From Paenibacillus sp. UBA6285 (GTDB lineage: Bacteria; Bacillota; Bacilli; Paenibacillales; Paenibacillaceae): a stretch of DNA of 6,453 nucleotides. Shown one piece after another: positions 1 to 5,587 of this stretch. Both the position numbers and the translations under genes were made by a program. The stretch covers positions 4,293 through 10,745 of the forward strand of contig DJUJ01000241.1 of NCBI GenBank assembly GCA_002438345.1. Direction: 5' to 3'. The notes under the pieces were generated by a model. It saw only the letters and a list, made by a program, of their open reading frames with translations. It was not told the origin of the DNA and made no database searches. How positions within the stretch are numbered: position 1 is the first letter of the stretch; each line of letters starts with the position of its first letter.

Positions 1-661
1 GACTAGCATATTTGCTCTTTACAATATTCCGCTCTAGCCCCGACTCTGTTAGTGCTCTTACAAACCCCTCATAACGAGGTGGGCCTGATACGGAATTATC
101 ATGGTTAAAACCGATCATACCAATGTCTTTATGACCTAAGTCAATTAGAAACTTTACCGCTTCGTAAGCAGCCGCTTCATCATCCACCTCCACATTTGGA
201 ATGTCGAACTCATCAGAATGCGAGGATACTAGCACAAATGGAATTCTACAACCGACCAATTTGTCATGATATTCAGGGTAAAGGACATCACTGGCGAATA
301 CGATTCCGTCCACCTGTTTCTCATGGAAGTTATCAATATAGGACAAGAGTCGTTCTTTATCGCGGTCCGTATTGCAGATCATAAGACTGTACCCAAGCTT
401 GATGCATGCATCCTGCATTCCCCGAATAACACCTGCGAAATACAGGTTCTCAATATCCGGAATAAGCAGGCCCAGTGTAAAGGACTTCTTGTAAATCAGA
501 CCACGTGCAAATGCATTAGGTTGATACCGCAATCGTTCTACAGCCTCCATCACTCGATTCCGTTTGCTCTCCACTACCGAATTTGGTGCATTCATAACAC
601 GTGATACCGTGCTGATCGACACCTCGGCCATTCTGGCAACATCTCTTATGGTTGGCTTCAT
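1..661 (-). CDS. LacI-family transcriptional regulator, C-terminus cut off by window edge
   Basis: This reading frame covers 220 codons from an ATG at 661-659 and is still open at base 1, so the C-terminal third is missing. The N-terminus is a textbook LacI DNA-binding domain: a helix-turn-helix at residues about 4-23 (TIRDVARMAEVSISTVSRVM), then the hinge region YQPNAFARGL at 46-55. From about residue 62 the periplasmic-binding-protein-like effector domain begins (TLGLLIPDIENLYFAGV), continuing through KQVDGIVFASD and GHKDIGMIGF to PPRYEGFVRAL. Family knowledge: such proteins are cytoplasmic, dimeric or tetrameric, bind a palindromic operator, and usually sense a sugar or sugar phosphate. 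The effector cannot be read from this fragment, and the likely regulated sugar operon would lie left of the window. The start is supported by AAGGAAG eight bases upstream on the minus strand. It is divergent from the monooxygenase gene, but a regulatory link to that gene is not shown. Confidence 0.95.
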   Translation of the reverse strand, partial: MKPTIRDVARMAEVSISTVSRVMNAPNSVVESKRNRVMEAVERLRYQPNAFARGLIYKKSFTLGLLIPDIENLYFAGVIRGMQDACIKLGYSLMICNTDRDKERLLSYIDNFHEKQVDGIVFASDVLYPEYHDKLVGCRIPFVLVSSHSDEFDIPNVEVDDEAAAYEAVKFLIDLGHKDIGMIGFNHDNSVSGPPRYEGFVRALTESGLERNIVKSKYAS

Positions 662-698
662 AATGATAACTTCCTTTTTTAAGTAACTTTTCGATGTG

Positions 699-727
699 AT
701 TATAGCAAGCCCGATTGGAAATAACAA
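699..727 (-). promoter_or_regulatory. Sigma-A-type promoter of the LacI-family gene
   Basis: Read on the minus strand, the -35 hexamer is TTGTTA (727-722, 4 of 6 to consensus), the spacer is exactly 17 bp, and the -10 is a perfect TATAAT (704-699). Transcription would start near 692, giving a leader of about 30 nt before the ATG at 661. The ribosome binding site AAGGAAG lies within that leader. Confidence 0.75.
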
Positions 728-735
728 CAGAATTT

Positions 736-749
736 TTAAAGCGCTTACA
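736..749 (-). promoter_or_regulatory. cre-like / LacI-family operator
   Basis: On the minus strand the 14-mer TGTAAGCGCTTTAA matches the Bacillus catabolite-responsive element consensus TGWAAGCGYTWNCW at every constrained position but one (A where C is expected). Its core AAGCGCTT (739-746) is a perfect palindrome with the central CG typical of LacI-family operators. It sits just upstream of the -35 of the LacI-family gene, centred near -50 from the predicted start. CcpA bound at such an upstream position often activates; alternatively the site may bind the neighbouring LacI-family protein itself. The sequence cannot separate these options. Confidence 0.55.
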
Positions 750-835
750 TTATTTTTTGAAAATCATCTTGTTCTCCTCTTTCTTCACCCTGAGGACAGA
801 CGACTTACTTAAAGTGTGTATATGGTTTTATTTCA

Positions 836-844
836 TGGTATACT
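836..844 (+). promoter_or_regulatory. Extended -10 promoter of the monooxygenase gene
   Basis: TGGTATACT is an extended -10 element: TG, one base, then TATACT (839-844, 5 of 6 to TATAAT). No good -35 hexamer is found 16-18 bp upstream, which fits the extended -10 class. Transcription would begin near 851, giving a leader of about 67 nt before the TTG start at 918. Confidence 0.5.
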
Positions 845-876
845 AGCCGAGTAGCGTTATTCATAGCTGCAAATAC

Positions 877-896
877 TGCTCTACGATAATAGAGCA
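877..896 (+). repeat. Perfect 7-bp inverted repeat in the monooxygenase leader
   Basis: TGCTCTA (877-883) and TAGAGCA (890-896) are perfect complements separated by the six bases CGATAA. The element lies between the predicted transcription start and the Shine-Dalgarno sequence at 905-910. It could be a protein operator (20-bp dyad) that blocks the promoter-proximal region, or an RNA hairpin ending eight bases before the ribosome binding site. There is no T-run after it, so it is not an intrinsic terminator. Confidence 0.5.
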
Positions 897-904
897 TTTA
901 ATAT

Positions 905-910
905 AGGAGG
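905..910 (+). promoter_or_regulatory. Shine-Dalgarno deciding a TTG start
   Basis: A consensus AGGAGG is followed, after seven bases (GATAACA), by TTG at 918. This spacing is ideal. It makes TTG, and not a later ATG inside the gene, the best start for the monooxygenase. Confidence 0.85.
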
Positions 911-917
911 GATAACA

Positions 918-1931
918 TTGAAACAACCTCGTGACGTTCGATTCTCCGTACTGGACTTAGCTTCTATTGTGGAAGGGGGTACAGCGGCAGACTCTTTTCA
1001 TAACTCTTTAGATTTAGCCCGCCATGCTGAAACGTGGGGCTATCATCGATATTGGTTCGCTGAACATCATAATATGATCGGTGTTGCCAGCTCTGCTACC
1101 TCACTCCTTATCGGACATATTGCTGGTGGCACGCAAAGCATACGTGTTGGTTCTGGTGGCATTATGCTATCCAACCACGCACCACTTGTTATTGCTGAAC
1201 AGTTCGGGACACTCGAATCCCTATATCCGGGACGGATTGATCTTGGACTGGGCAGAGCTCCCGGATCTGATCAACCAGCTTCCCGTGCCCTGCGTCGTGG
1301 TCTCGGAAGCGATGGCAGTGAATTCCCTGAGCAGCTAAGTGAACTCAGAGCTTACTTCGACCCTGCGGGAGCAGGATCGCGCCCGGCCGGAGTGCGCGCG
1401 GTTCCCGGAGAAGGCTTGAATATTCCCATTTGGCTACTAGGCTCCAGCGGCTTTAGTGCCGAGCTGGCAGCCAAGCTAGGTTTGCCTTTTGCCTTTGCCA
1501 GCCATTTCGCACCAGAGTATTTACTTCAGGCTCTGCACATCTATCATAGCAATTTCCGTCCATCAGCAGCATTAGATAAGCCTTATGTTATGATCGGACT
1601 TGGGGTTACAGCAGCTGATACCGTAGATGAGGCAAGAAGACTAGCTACCTCGCAGCAGCAACAGTTCCTCAACATCATCCGCGGGCGTACAGGCAAGCTA
1701 CAGCCACCCGTTGAAAGTATGGATGGGCTATGGACGATGCAAGAAAAAGCAATCATGCTCGATAAGCAGCGCTATTCTTTCTCTGGCGATAAGGCAGCAA
1801 TTAAAGAACGTCTTCAAGAAATCCTGGAAGAGACCCAAGCGGATGAACTGATTATCTCCGCAGGGACTTATGATCATGATGCTCGTCTTCGTTCATATGA
1901 AATTGTAGCCGAGGCCATGAAGGAAATGTAA
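918..1931 (+). CDS. Luciferase-like flavin-dependent oxidoreductase (LLM class, group 1)
   Basis: The 337-residue product has the features of the bacterial-luciferase-like monooxygenase superfamily, a TIM barrel that uses reduced FMN supplied by a partner reductase. Visible motifs are YWFAEHHNM at residues 45-53, [20 protein letters not shown] at 78-97 and [15 protein letters not shown] at 104-118. These are typical of the 'luciferase family oxidoreductase, group 1' set that includes several uncharacterised Bacillus proteins. Length is normal for the family and the C-terminus ([13 protein letters not shown]) is intact. The start is TTG, supported by AGGAGG seven bases upstream. The enzyme should be cytoplasmic; its substrate is not known and cannot be inferred here. 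It appears monocistronic, with its own promoter upstream and a strong terminator directly downstream. No flavin reductase gene is adjacent. It is divergent from a LacI-family regulator, which may be coincidence. Confidence 0.93.
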   Translation: MKQPRDVRFSVLDLASIVEGGTAADSFHNSLDLARHAETWGYHRYWFAEHHNMIGVASSATSLLIGHIAGGTQSIRVGSGGIMLSNHAPLVIAEQFGTLESLYPGRIDLGLGRAPGSDQPASRALRRGLGSDGSEFPEQLSELRAYFDPAGAGSRPAGVRAVPGEGLNIPIWLLGSSGFSAELAAKLGLPFAFASHFAPEYLLQALHIYHSNFRPSAALDKPYVMIGLGVTAADTVDEARRLATSQQQQFLNIIRGRTGKLQPPVESMDGLWTMQEKAIMLDKQRYSFSGDKAAIKERLQEILEETQADELIISAGTYDHDARLRSYEIVAEAMKEM

Positions 1932-1947
1932 GATTGTAATCTTAACT

Positions 1948-2010
1948 AAGGCAAGACGATATCTGATTCAGGGAATGATCCCGTTTTCAGATATGCGTTT
2001 TGCCTTTTTT
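1948..2010 (+). terminator. Intrinsic terminator of the monooxygenase gene
   Basis: A long hairpin begins at GGCAAGACG (1950) and closes at TTTTGCC (ending 2004). Its arms give about 17 pairs, with one bulged G and one G-T wobble; the inner pairing is TATCTGA with TCAGATA. A second small stem GGGA/TCCC sits in the loop. Six T residues follow at 2005-2010. The opposite strand has no T-run at the other end, so it works mainly in the plus direction. Confidence 0.9.
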
Positions 2011-2175
2011 GTTTCGTTTTTAAAATCGTTCTTAATAAAACACTTCAAAATTATGATAAACAATAAAAATAAAGAGATATAGAGAGAAATCAAGCGATAA
2101 ATAGGTCATTCAGTTATTATTTAGCCGAATATGATCCAATTAGTTGCAATACATCATTTTTCTTTGGATATTATT
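2011..2175. other. AT-rich intergenic spacer without a recognisable gene
   Basis: This stretch lies between the monooxygenase terminator and the promoter of the surface-protein module. It is strongly AT-rich, has many stops in the frames I read, and shows no start with a ribosome binding site leading to more than about nine codons. I see no mobile-element ends, tRNA or convincing palindrome. It may simply be promoter-upstream DNA. Confidence 0.6.
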
Positions 2176-2204
2176 TTGATTATACTTTATATATTCGCTA
2201 TAAC
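2176..2204 (+). promoter_or_regulatory. Sigma-A-type promoter of the surface protein-sortase module
   Basis: The -35 hexamer is TTGATT (2176-2181, 4 of 6), the spacer is exactly 17 bp, and the -10 is TATAAC (2199-2204, 5 of 6). Transcription would begin near 2211, leaving an untranslated leader of about 196 nt before the GTG at 2407. A second promoter closer to the gene cannot be excluded, but I found no better match there. Confidence 0.6.
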
Positions 2205-2241
2205 GAACGAATTGTACTTTATTTATGCCCTCTCCTATCGT

Positions 2242-2312
2242 TCTTACAGAGATTCCGGCATGCATTAGGAGAAGTGGTACCTTGCGAAACTACTTATTTC
2301 GACAATGTAAGA
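2242..2312 (+). promoter_or_regulatory. Predicted structured element in the long 5' leader
   Basis: TCTTACA (2242-2248) pairs perfectly with TGTAAGA (2306-2312), closing a 71-nt domain. Directly stacked inside its 3' side is a hairpin of TTGCGAAA (2282-2289) with TTTCGACAA (2297-2305): eight pairs, one bulged A, and a seven-base loop. A weaker pairing TTCC/GGAG (2253-2256 with 2268-2271) may form the other arm. The arrangement of a closing stem plus branches resembles a cis-regulatory RNA. I do not recognise a known riboswitch class, and pairings were found by eye without energy calculation. Confidence 0.35.
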
Positions 2313-2347
2313 TGGAATAATCGATTTAAACGGAGGATTTTGCCGGA

Positions 2348-2385
2348 AGCCCGCAGATCTTGTTCGCCAACAGCTAAAATGGGCT
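2348..2385 (+). promoter_or_regulatory. Stem-loop just upstream of the GTG-start ribosome binding site
   Basis: AGCCC (2348-2352) pairs with GGGCT (2381-2385), with one further G-T pair. An inner hairpin TGTT-CGCC-AACA (2361-2372) occupies part of the enclosed segment. The outer stem ends seven bases before the Shine-Dalgarno AAAGGAG at 2392-2398. It could influence translation of the surface protein. No T-run follows, so it is not a terminator. Confidence 0.3.
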
Positions 2386-2391
2386 CAGGAG

Positions 2392-2398
2392 AAAGGAG
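2392..2398 (+). promoter_or_regulatory. Shine-Dalgarno deciding a GTG start
   Basis: AAAGGAG is followed after eight bases by GTG at 2407. The next residues (MKKKYRSAF) are a typical positively charged signal-peptide start. There is no in-frame ATG, GTG or TTG upstream before the in-frame stop at 2308-2310, so GTG is the first possible start. Confidence 0.8.
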
Positions 2399-2406
2399 CG
2401 AGGAAA

Positions 2407-3375
2407 GTGAAGAAGAAATATCGCTCGGCCTTTATAGCTACTTATGCTCTGATTATTCTGGCAGGAGTAATATGGCACGCTGGCGGGGTAAGCGCTCAGG
2501 ATACCATTAAACTTACTGTGAATTCTCATAGCACGAGCACAGCCACCATGAACAATATGAAGCCTGGTGACGAAATGAGCTCAGAGTACACGATTATTAA
2601 CGATGGTGATGAGGGCTTTGATTATTTCGTAGACTTCAAATTCATCTCTGGGGACGTAGAATTGTACAACATTCTCCAAATGACACTCGAAAAAGAGGGA
2701 GTAATCATCTATTCGGGAGTGATGAGTGAGGCTGCTGGTAGAGTCACCATCGGTTCACTCGCCGGAGGTGAGCAAAGTGCAATCCAAATGGATGTAACTT
2801 TCCCATGGGAAGCCGGTAACGAATATCAGGGGAAGGCCACGACCGTAGCTTTTGAATTCTCCGCTTCTGGAGAACCAGGTCCTTCCGCTGAACCTAGTCC
2901 TACGCCGACGCCGACAGCTACACCGGCGCCTACAAGTTCACCAACACCTACAGATTCACCTACGACAACAACTACACCGGCACCTACAAGTTCACCAACA
3001 CCTACAGATTCACCTACGGCTGTCGTAACACCAGGTCAATCGGTGCCACCAGCACCAACACCAACACCATCGCCTACAGCTTTAGCTTCACCGCCTGCAG
3101 TAGATGAGATTAGCGTCACCGAAGCGCCAATCCCATTGGGCGGAAGCGATAATGAGCCTACAGCATCACCAGGTGCTGGCAGCCAAACTATCAGTGCAAC
3201 GCCTCAGCCAAGCGATGAAGTATCCTTGCCTGATGACGAGCTACCTTTAGGAGCGCCTGATGCAGGTGACAAGCTTCCAAATACCGCTGAGCCTTGGTAT
3301 AACATGATTCTCGCCAGCTTAGCCATCGCTGTAGTCAGTGTGATCATCATGCGTAGATTGAAATCGAAAAAATAA
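2407..3375 (+). CDS. Secreted TasA/camelysin-like protein with Pro/Thr stalk and LPNTA sortase signal
   Basis: The product has 322 residues. Residues 1-30 are a signal peptide: KKK and R near the N-terminus, a hydrophobic core at about 8-24, and probable cleavage after GGVSA. Residues about 33-153 resemble the TasA/camelysin (CalY) family: MKPGDEMSSEYTIINDGDEG at 51-70 matches the family's 'KPGD...F.I.N.G' pattern, and NEYQGKATTVAFEFSAS at 138-154 matches its 'YQG....L.F.F.A' ending. No protease motif is evident. Residues about 156-230 form a low-complexity Pro/Thr/Ser stalk with an 18-residue repeat. The C-terminus has LPNTA at 290-294, a hydrophobic segment at about 301-316, and the basic tail RRLKSKK: a complete cell-wall sorting signal. 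The sortase gene follows after 34 bp with no terminator between, so co-transcription is likely. Function is inferred as a wall-anchored surface or matrix protein; the family match is by eye. Confidence 0.85.
   Translation: MKKKYRSAFIATYALIILAGVIWHAGGVSAQDTIKLTVNSHSTSTATMNNMKPGDEMSSEYTIINDGDEGFDYFVDFKFISGDVELYNILQMTLEKEGVIIYSGVMSEAAGRVTIGSLAGGEQSAIQMDVTFPWEAGNEYQGKATTVAFEFSASGEPGPSAEPSPTPTPTATPAPTSSPTPTDSPTTTTTPAPTSSPTPTDSPTAVVTPGQSVPPAPTPTPSPTALASPPAVDEISVTEAPIPLGGSDNEPTASPGAGSQTISATPQPSDEVSLPDDELPLGAPDAGDKLPNTAEPWYNMILASLAIAVVSVIIMRRLKSKK
2918..3018 (+). repeat. 54-bp tandem repeat coding for the Pro/Thr stalk
   Basis: The 47 bases at 2918-2964 recur at 2972-3018 with one difference (GGCGCC versus GGCACC). 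The offset of 54 bp equals 18 codons, so copy-number change would keep the frame. Each copy encodes TPAPTSSPTPTDSPT. The surrounding PTPTPT and PAPTPTPSPT segments are more degenerate versions. Confidence 0.9.
3274..3372 (+). other. Cell-wall sorting signal (LPNTA, membrane segment, basic tail)
   Basis: These codons encode LPNTA (3274-3288), a short linker EPWYN, a hydrophobic stretch rich in Ile, Val, Leu and Ala, and the tail RRLKSKK up to the stop. Family knowledge: class D sortases of Bacillus recognise LPNTA and cut between Thr and Ala. The last residue of the motif is Ala and not Gly, which fits the class D enzyme encoded next door better than the housekeeping class A enzyme. Confidence 0.85.
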
Positions 3376-3409
3376 CAACATTTAGTACCATAAGTCTGGA
3401 GGAGAGAGT

Positions 3410-4063
3410 ATGAAGAAGCGTAATGGTGTCTTACTAGCCGTGAAGCTAATCTTCATACTCTCTTTAGTTGTGCTGATTTACTCCGTCATTCAAGTCGTCA
3501 AAGCACCGATTGAGGCCAAGCAGGCCCTAAATGATTGGGAAAAAAAGAGGGAGGAAGCCATCGCCCGTCCCCTTCCAAACGAAGAAACTCCTCTTCCTAA
3601 GGGAATGGTCAGTTCCCCAAAAGAACAACTTACTTCTCCTCCATCCTATACAGAGGGTGAGGTGATCGGGGAGATCCGCTTCCCTACCTTAAATAAAAAG
3701 GTAGCTATTCTGGAAGGCACTGAAAACCCCGAGTTAAAAAAAGGGGCCGGACACTATATAGGTAGCGCAGCGATCGGTGCCGTCGGCAATAGTGTGCTTG
3801 CTGGACACCGCGATACCGTGTTCCGCAATCTAGGAGAACTTGTCGCAGGAGATCTTATTGAGCTAGAAAGCACTGATGGTACATTCACATATGAAGTGAC
3901 CGGCAGCACGATTGTAGATGGGAATGAGCGCGGCGCTATAAAACCAAGGGATAAGGCCATTCTTACCTTGATTACCTGTTATCCTTTTTCATACGTTGGC
4001 TCAGCACCGGACCGATATTTACTCTCAGCGAAGTTAGTTAAGCAAGAGTCATTGCCTCGTTAA
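3410..4063 (+). CDS. Class D sortase
   Basis: The 217-residue protein is a membrane-anchored transpeptidase that joins sorting-signal proteins to peptidoglycan on the outer cell surface. It has an N-terminal membrane segment at about 8-30 (after MKKR), a charged, proline-rich linker to about 80, and the sortase beta-barrel from about 84 (EVIGEIRFPTL). The catalytic set is visible: His133 in LAGHRDTVF, Cys190 in TLITCYPF and Arg202 in APDRYLLSAKL. The TLxTCYPF and GxAPxRY signature, the N-terminal anchor and the overall size point to class D (named SrtD or SrtC in different Bacillus). GGAGGAG ends five bases before the ATG. The gene directly follows a protein with LPNTA, almost certainly its substrate. 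I find no terminator after it. Class assignment is from motifs and context; no alignment was run. Confidence 0.93.
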   Translation: MKKRNGVLLAVKLIFILSLVVLIYSVIQVVKAPIEAKQALNDWEKKREEAIARPLPNEETPLPKGMVSSPKEQLTSPPSYTEGEVIGEIRFPTLNKKVAILEGTENPELKKGAGHYIGSAAIGAVGNSVLAGHRDTVFRNLGELVAGDLIELESTDGTFTYEVTGSTIVDGNERGAIKPRDKAILTLITCYPFSYVGSAPDRYLLSAKLVKQESLPR

Positions 4064-4131
4064 AGCTAATCCTAACTCTCAATCTTCTTCCTCAGGGATG
4101 AGACCGGATATGGAAAGTGATACTATATAGA

Positions 4132-4137
4132 TACAAT
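4132..4137 (+). promoter_or_regulatory. Possible -10 element upstream of pepT
   Basis: TACAAT is 5 of 6 to the sigma-A -10 consensus and lies 22 bases before the pepT start. That would place transcription initiation almost at the ribosome binding site AGGAG (4145-4149). No acceptable -35 is found 17 bp upstream. The 96-bp gap holds no terminator, so pepT may instead be read from the upstream module. Weak call. Confidence 0.2.
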
Positions 4138-4159
4138 AGTAAAGAGGAGATGACCCACA

Positions 4160-5392
4160 ATGAAAAAAGAGGTTATAGAACGGTTTATTTCATATGCTCA
4201 AATGGATACCCAATCCAACGAGGATAATGAGACTTGTCCATCCACTCCAGGGCAGATGGTTCTGGCCCATAAGCTGGTCGAAGAACTCAAGGAAATCGGC
4301 ATGGATGAAGTTCAGGTGGACGAGTATGGTTATGTCATGGCCACTCTCCCAGCGAATACTGAGAAAGATGTTCCGACTATTGGTTTTTTGGCACATCTGG
4401 ATACGGCGACTGATTTCACAGGTACGAATGTAAAGCCGCAGATTGTGGATAACTACGATGGCAAAGATATCATTTTGAACAAAGAGTTGAATGTTGTATT
4501 ATCCACAGCGAGCTTTCCGGAGCTTCCGGAATATAAAGGCCATACATTAATTACAACCGATGGCACCACCCTGCTTGGAGCAGACAATAAAGCCGGTATT
4601 GCCGAGATTATGACAGCCATGAATTATCTCCTTCAGCATCCTGAAATCAAGCATGGCAAGATTAGAGTCGCCTTCACACCGGATGAAGAAATCGGCCGCG
4701 GTCCTCATAAATTTGACGTAACTGCTTTTAATGCTTCCTATGCTTACACTGTGGACGGAGGCCCTCTCGGTGAACTAGAATATGAAAGTTTCAATGCCGC
4801 ATCTGCCAAAATCTCAGTCTACGGCGTTAATGTTCACCCTGGTACCGCCAAGGGAAAAATGATTCATTCCGCAAAAATCGCCATGGCACTACACCTTAGA
4901 CTCCCTTCTGAGGAAGCTCCAGAATTCACAGACGGTTATGAAGGCTTTTACCACCTTAGCTCTATAGAAGGCACACCGGAATTCAGCAAGCTCCAATATA
5001 TCATCCGTGACTTCGACCGCGAGAAATTTGAGGCACGTAAAGCCTATCTTTCTGCCATCGTAGATGAATTCAAGAGCATCCATGGTGAAGAGAACATCGT
5101 ACTTGAAATGAAAGACCAATATTACAACATGCGCGAAAAAATCGAGCCCGTGCGTCATATCGTCGATATTGCCCATGAGGCGATGGAGAACCTTAACATT
5201 ACACCGATCATCCGCCCGATTCGCGGAGGAACAGACGGTTCGCAGCTTTCCTATATGGGCATGCCGACGCCTAATATTTTCACTGGTGGCGAAAATTTTC
5301 ATGGAAAATTCGAATACGCCTCTGCAGACAACATGGTAAAATCTGTGAACGTCATCGTGGAGATCGCTAAACTGTTCGAAGAGAAAGCCTAA
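4160..5392 (+). CDS. pepT: Peptidase T (tripeptide aminopeptidase, M20B)
   Basis: The 410-residue product is a complete peptidase T, a cytoplasmic di-zinc aminopeptidase that removes the N-terminal residue of tripeptides in peptide use and turnover. The metal site is intact: His79 and Asp81 in GFLAHLDTA, Asp142 in LLGADNKAG, Glu176-Glu177 in [10 protein letters not shown], Asp199 in YTVDGGPLG and His381 in GGENFHG. The [21 protein letters not shown] stretch (352-372) near the C-terminus is also characteristic. Length equals that usual for the family (about 408-410). The dimerisation domain is inserted between about 207 and 320. AGGAG lies ten bases before the ATG. The gene ends at a strong terminator, and the next gene has a separate start region. 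There is no obvious functional link to the sortase module before it. Confidence 0.97.
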   Translation: MKKEVIERFISYAQMDTQSNEDNETCPSTPGQMVLAHKLVEELKEIGMDEVQVDEYGYVMATLPANTEKDVPTIGFLAHLDTATDFTGTNVKPQIVDNYDGKDIILNKELNVVLSTASFPELPEYKGHTLITTDGTTLLGADNKAGIAEIMTAMNYLLQHPEIKHGKIRVAFTPDEEIGRGPHKFDVTAFNASYAYTVDGGPLGELEYESFNAASAKISVYGVNVHPGTAKGKMIHSAKIAMALHLRLPSEEAPEFTDGYEGFYHLSSIEGTPEFSKLQYIIRDFDREKFEARKAYLSAIVDEFKSIHGEENIVLEMKDQYYNMREKIEPVRHIVDIAHEAMENLNITPIIRPIRGGTDGSQLSYMGMPTPNIFTGGENFHGKFEYASADNMVKSVNVIVEIAKLFEEKA

Positions 5393-5426
5393 ATCGTTAT
5401 CTATATTACTCCATAGTTTACACAAC

Positions 5427-5470
5427 AAAATCCCTGTAGAAGTCTATCCAGACCTCTCAGGGATTTTTTT
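5427..5470 (+). terminator. Intrinsic terminator after pepT
   Basis: ATCCCTG (5430-5436) pairs with CAGGGAT (5458-5464), and the stem continues inside with AGA/TCT and GTCT/AGAC around an ATCC loop, broken only by one bulged T and one A-C mismatch. Seven T residues follow (5464-5470). The A-run before the stem would give a short, interrupted T-run on the other strand, so weak bidirectional action is possible. Confidence 0.9.
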
Positions 5471-5587
5471 ATGTTCAAATACCTGATATATTTCTGTAAA
5501 AATACTGCATTTCCATGAAAGCTGTGCTAACATTACAGTTTGTTTATGGAATAACAGGAAATTAATCATTACGTAAGAAGGTGTACA

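Noticed and set aside
266..604. 112-codon plus-strand open frame
   Set aside because: It lies antisense to the clear LacI-family gene and has no recognisable domain or ribosome binding site.
750..767. Five-codon minus-strand mini-ORF (MIFKK) with GAGGAG upstream
   Set aside because: It lies upstream of the predicted LacI-gene transcription start, I see no promoter that would transcribe it, and such a short frame is likely chance.
1081..1338. 85-codon plus-strand open frame
   Set aside because: It lies inside the monooxygenase gene in another frame and its leucine-rich product has no family features.
2265..2290. T-box-like motif (AAGTGGTACCTTGCG) in the leader
   Set aside because: It only partly matches the T-box AGGGTGGTACCGCG, no terminator with T-run follows, and the downstream gene is not an amino-acid gene.
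2274..2510. 78-codon plus-strand open frame spanning the leader and the start of the surface protein
   Set aside because: No proper ribosome binding site; its second half is an out-of-frame reading of the signal peptide, and its product resembles nothing I know.
3754..3960. 68-codon minus-strand open frame
   Set aside because: It is antisense to the catalytic core of the sortase gene and has no family features.
4190..4433. Two short open frames, one on each strand, at the start of pepT
   Set aside because: Both are out-of-frame readings of the pepT coding sequence.
4889..5428. 179-codon minus-strand open frame
   Set aside because: It is antisense to the intact pepT gene and has no recognisable domain; the conserved metal ligands prove the plus strand is coding.
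5471..5577. Possible promoter for the MATE gene (for example TAACAT at 5528-5533)
   Set aside because: The matching -35 position reads CTGCAT, a poor match, so no confident promoter can be named although one must exist nearby.
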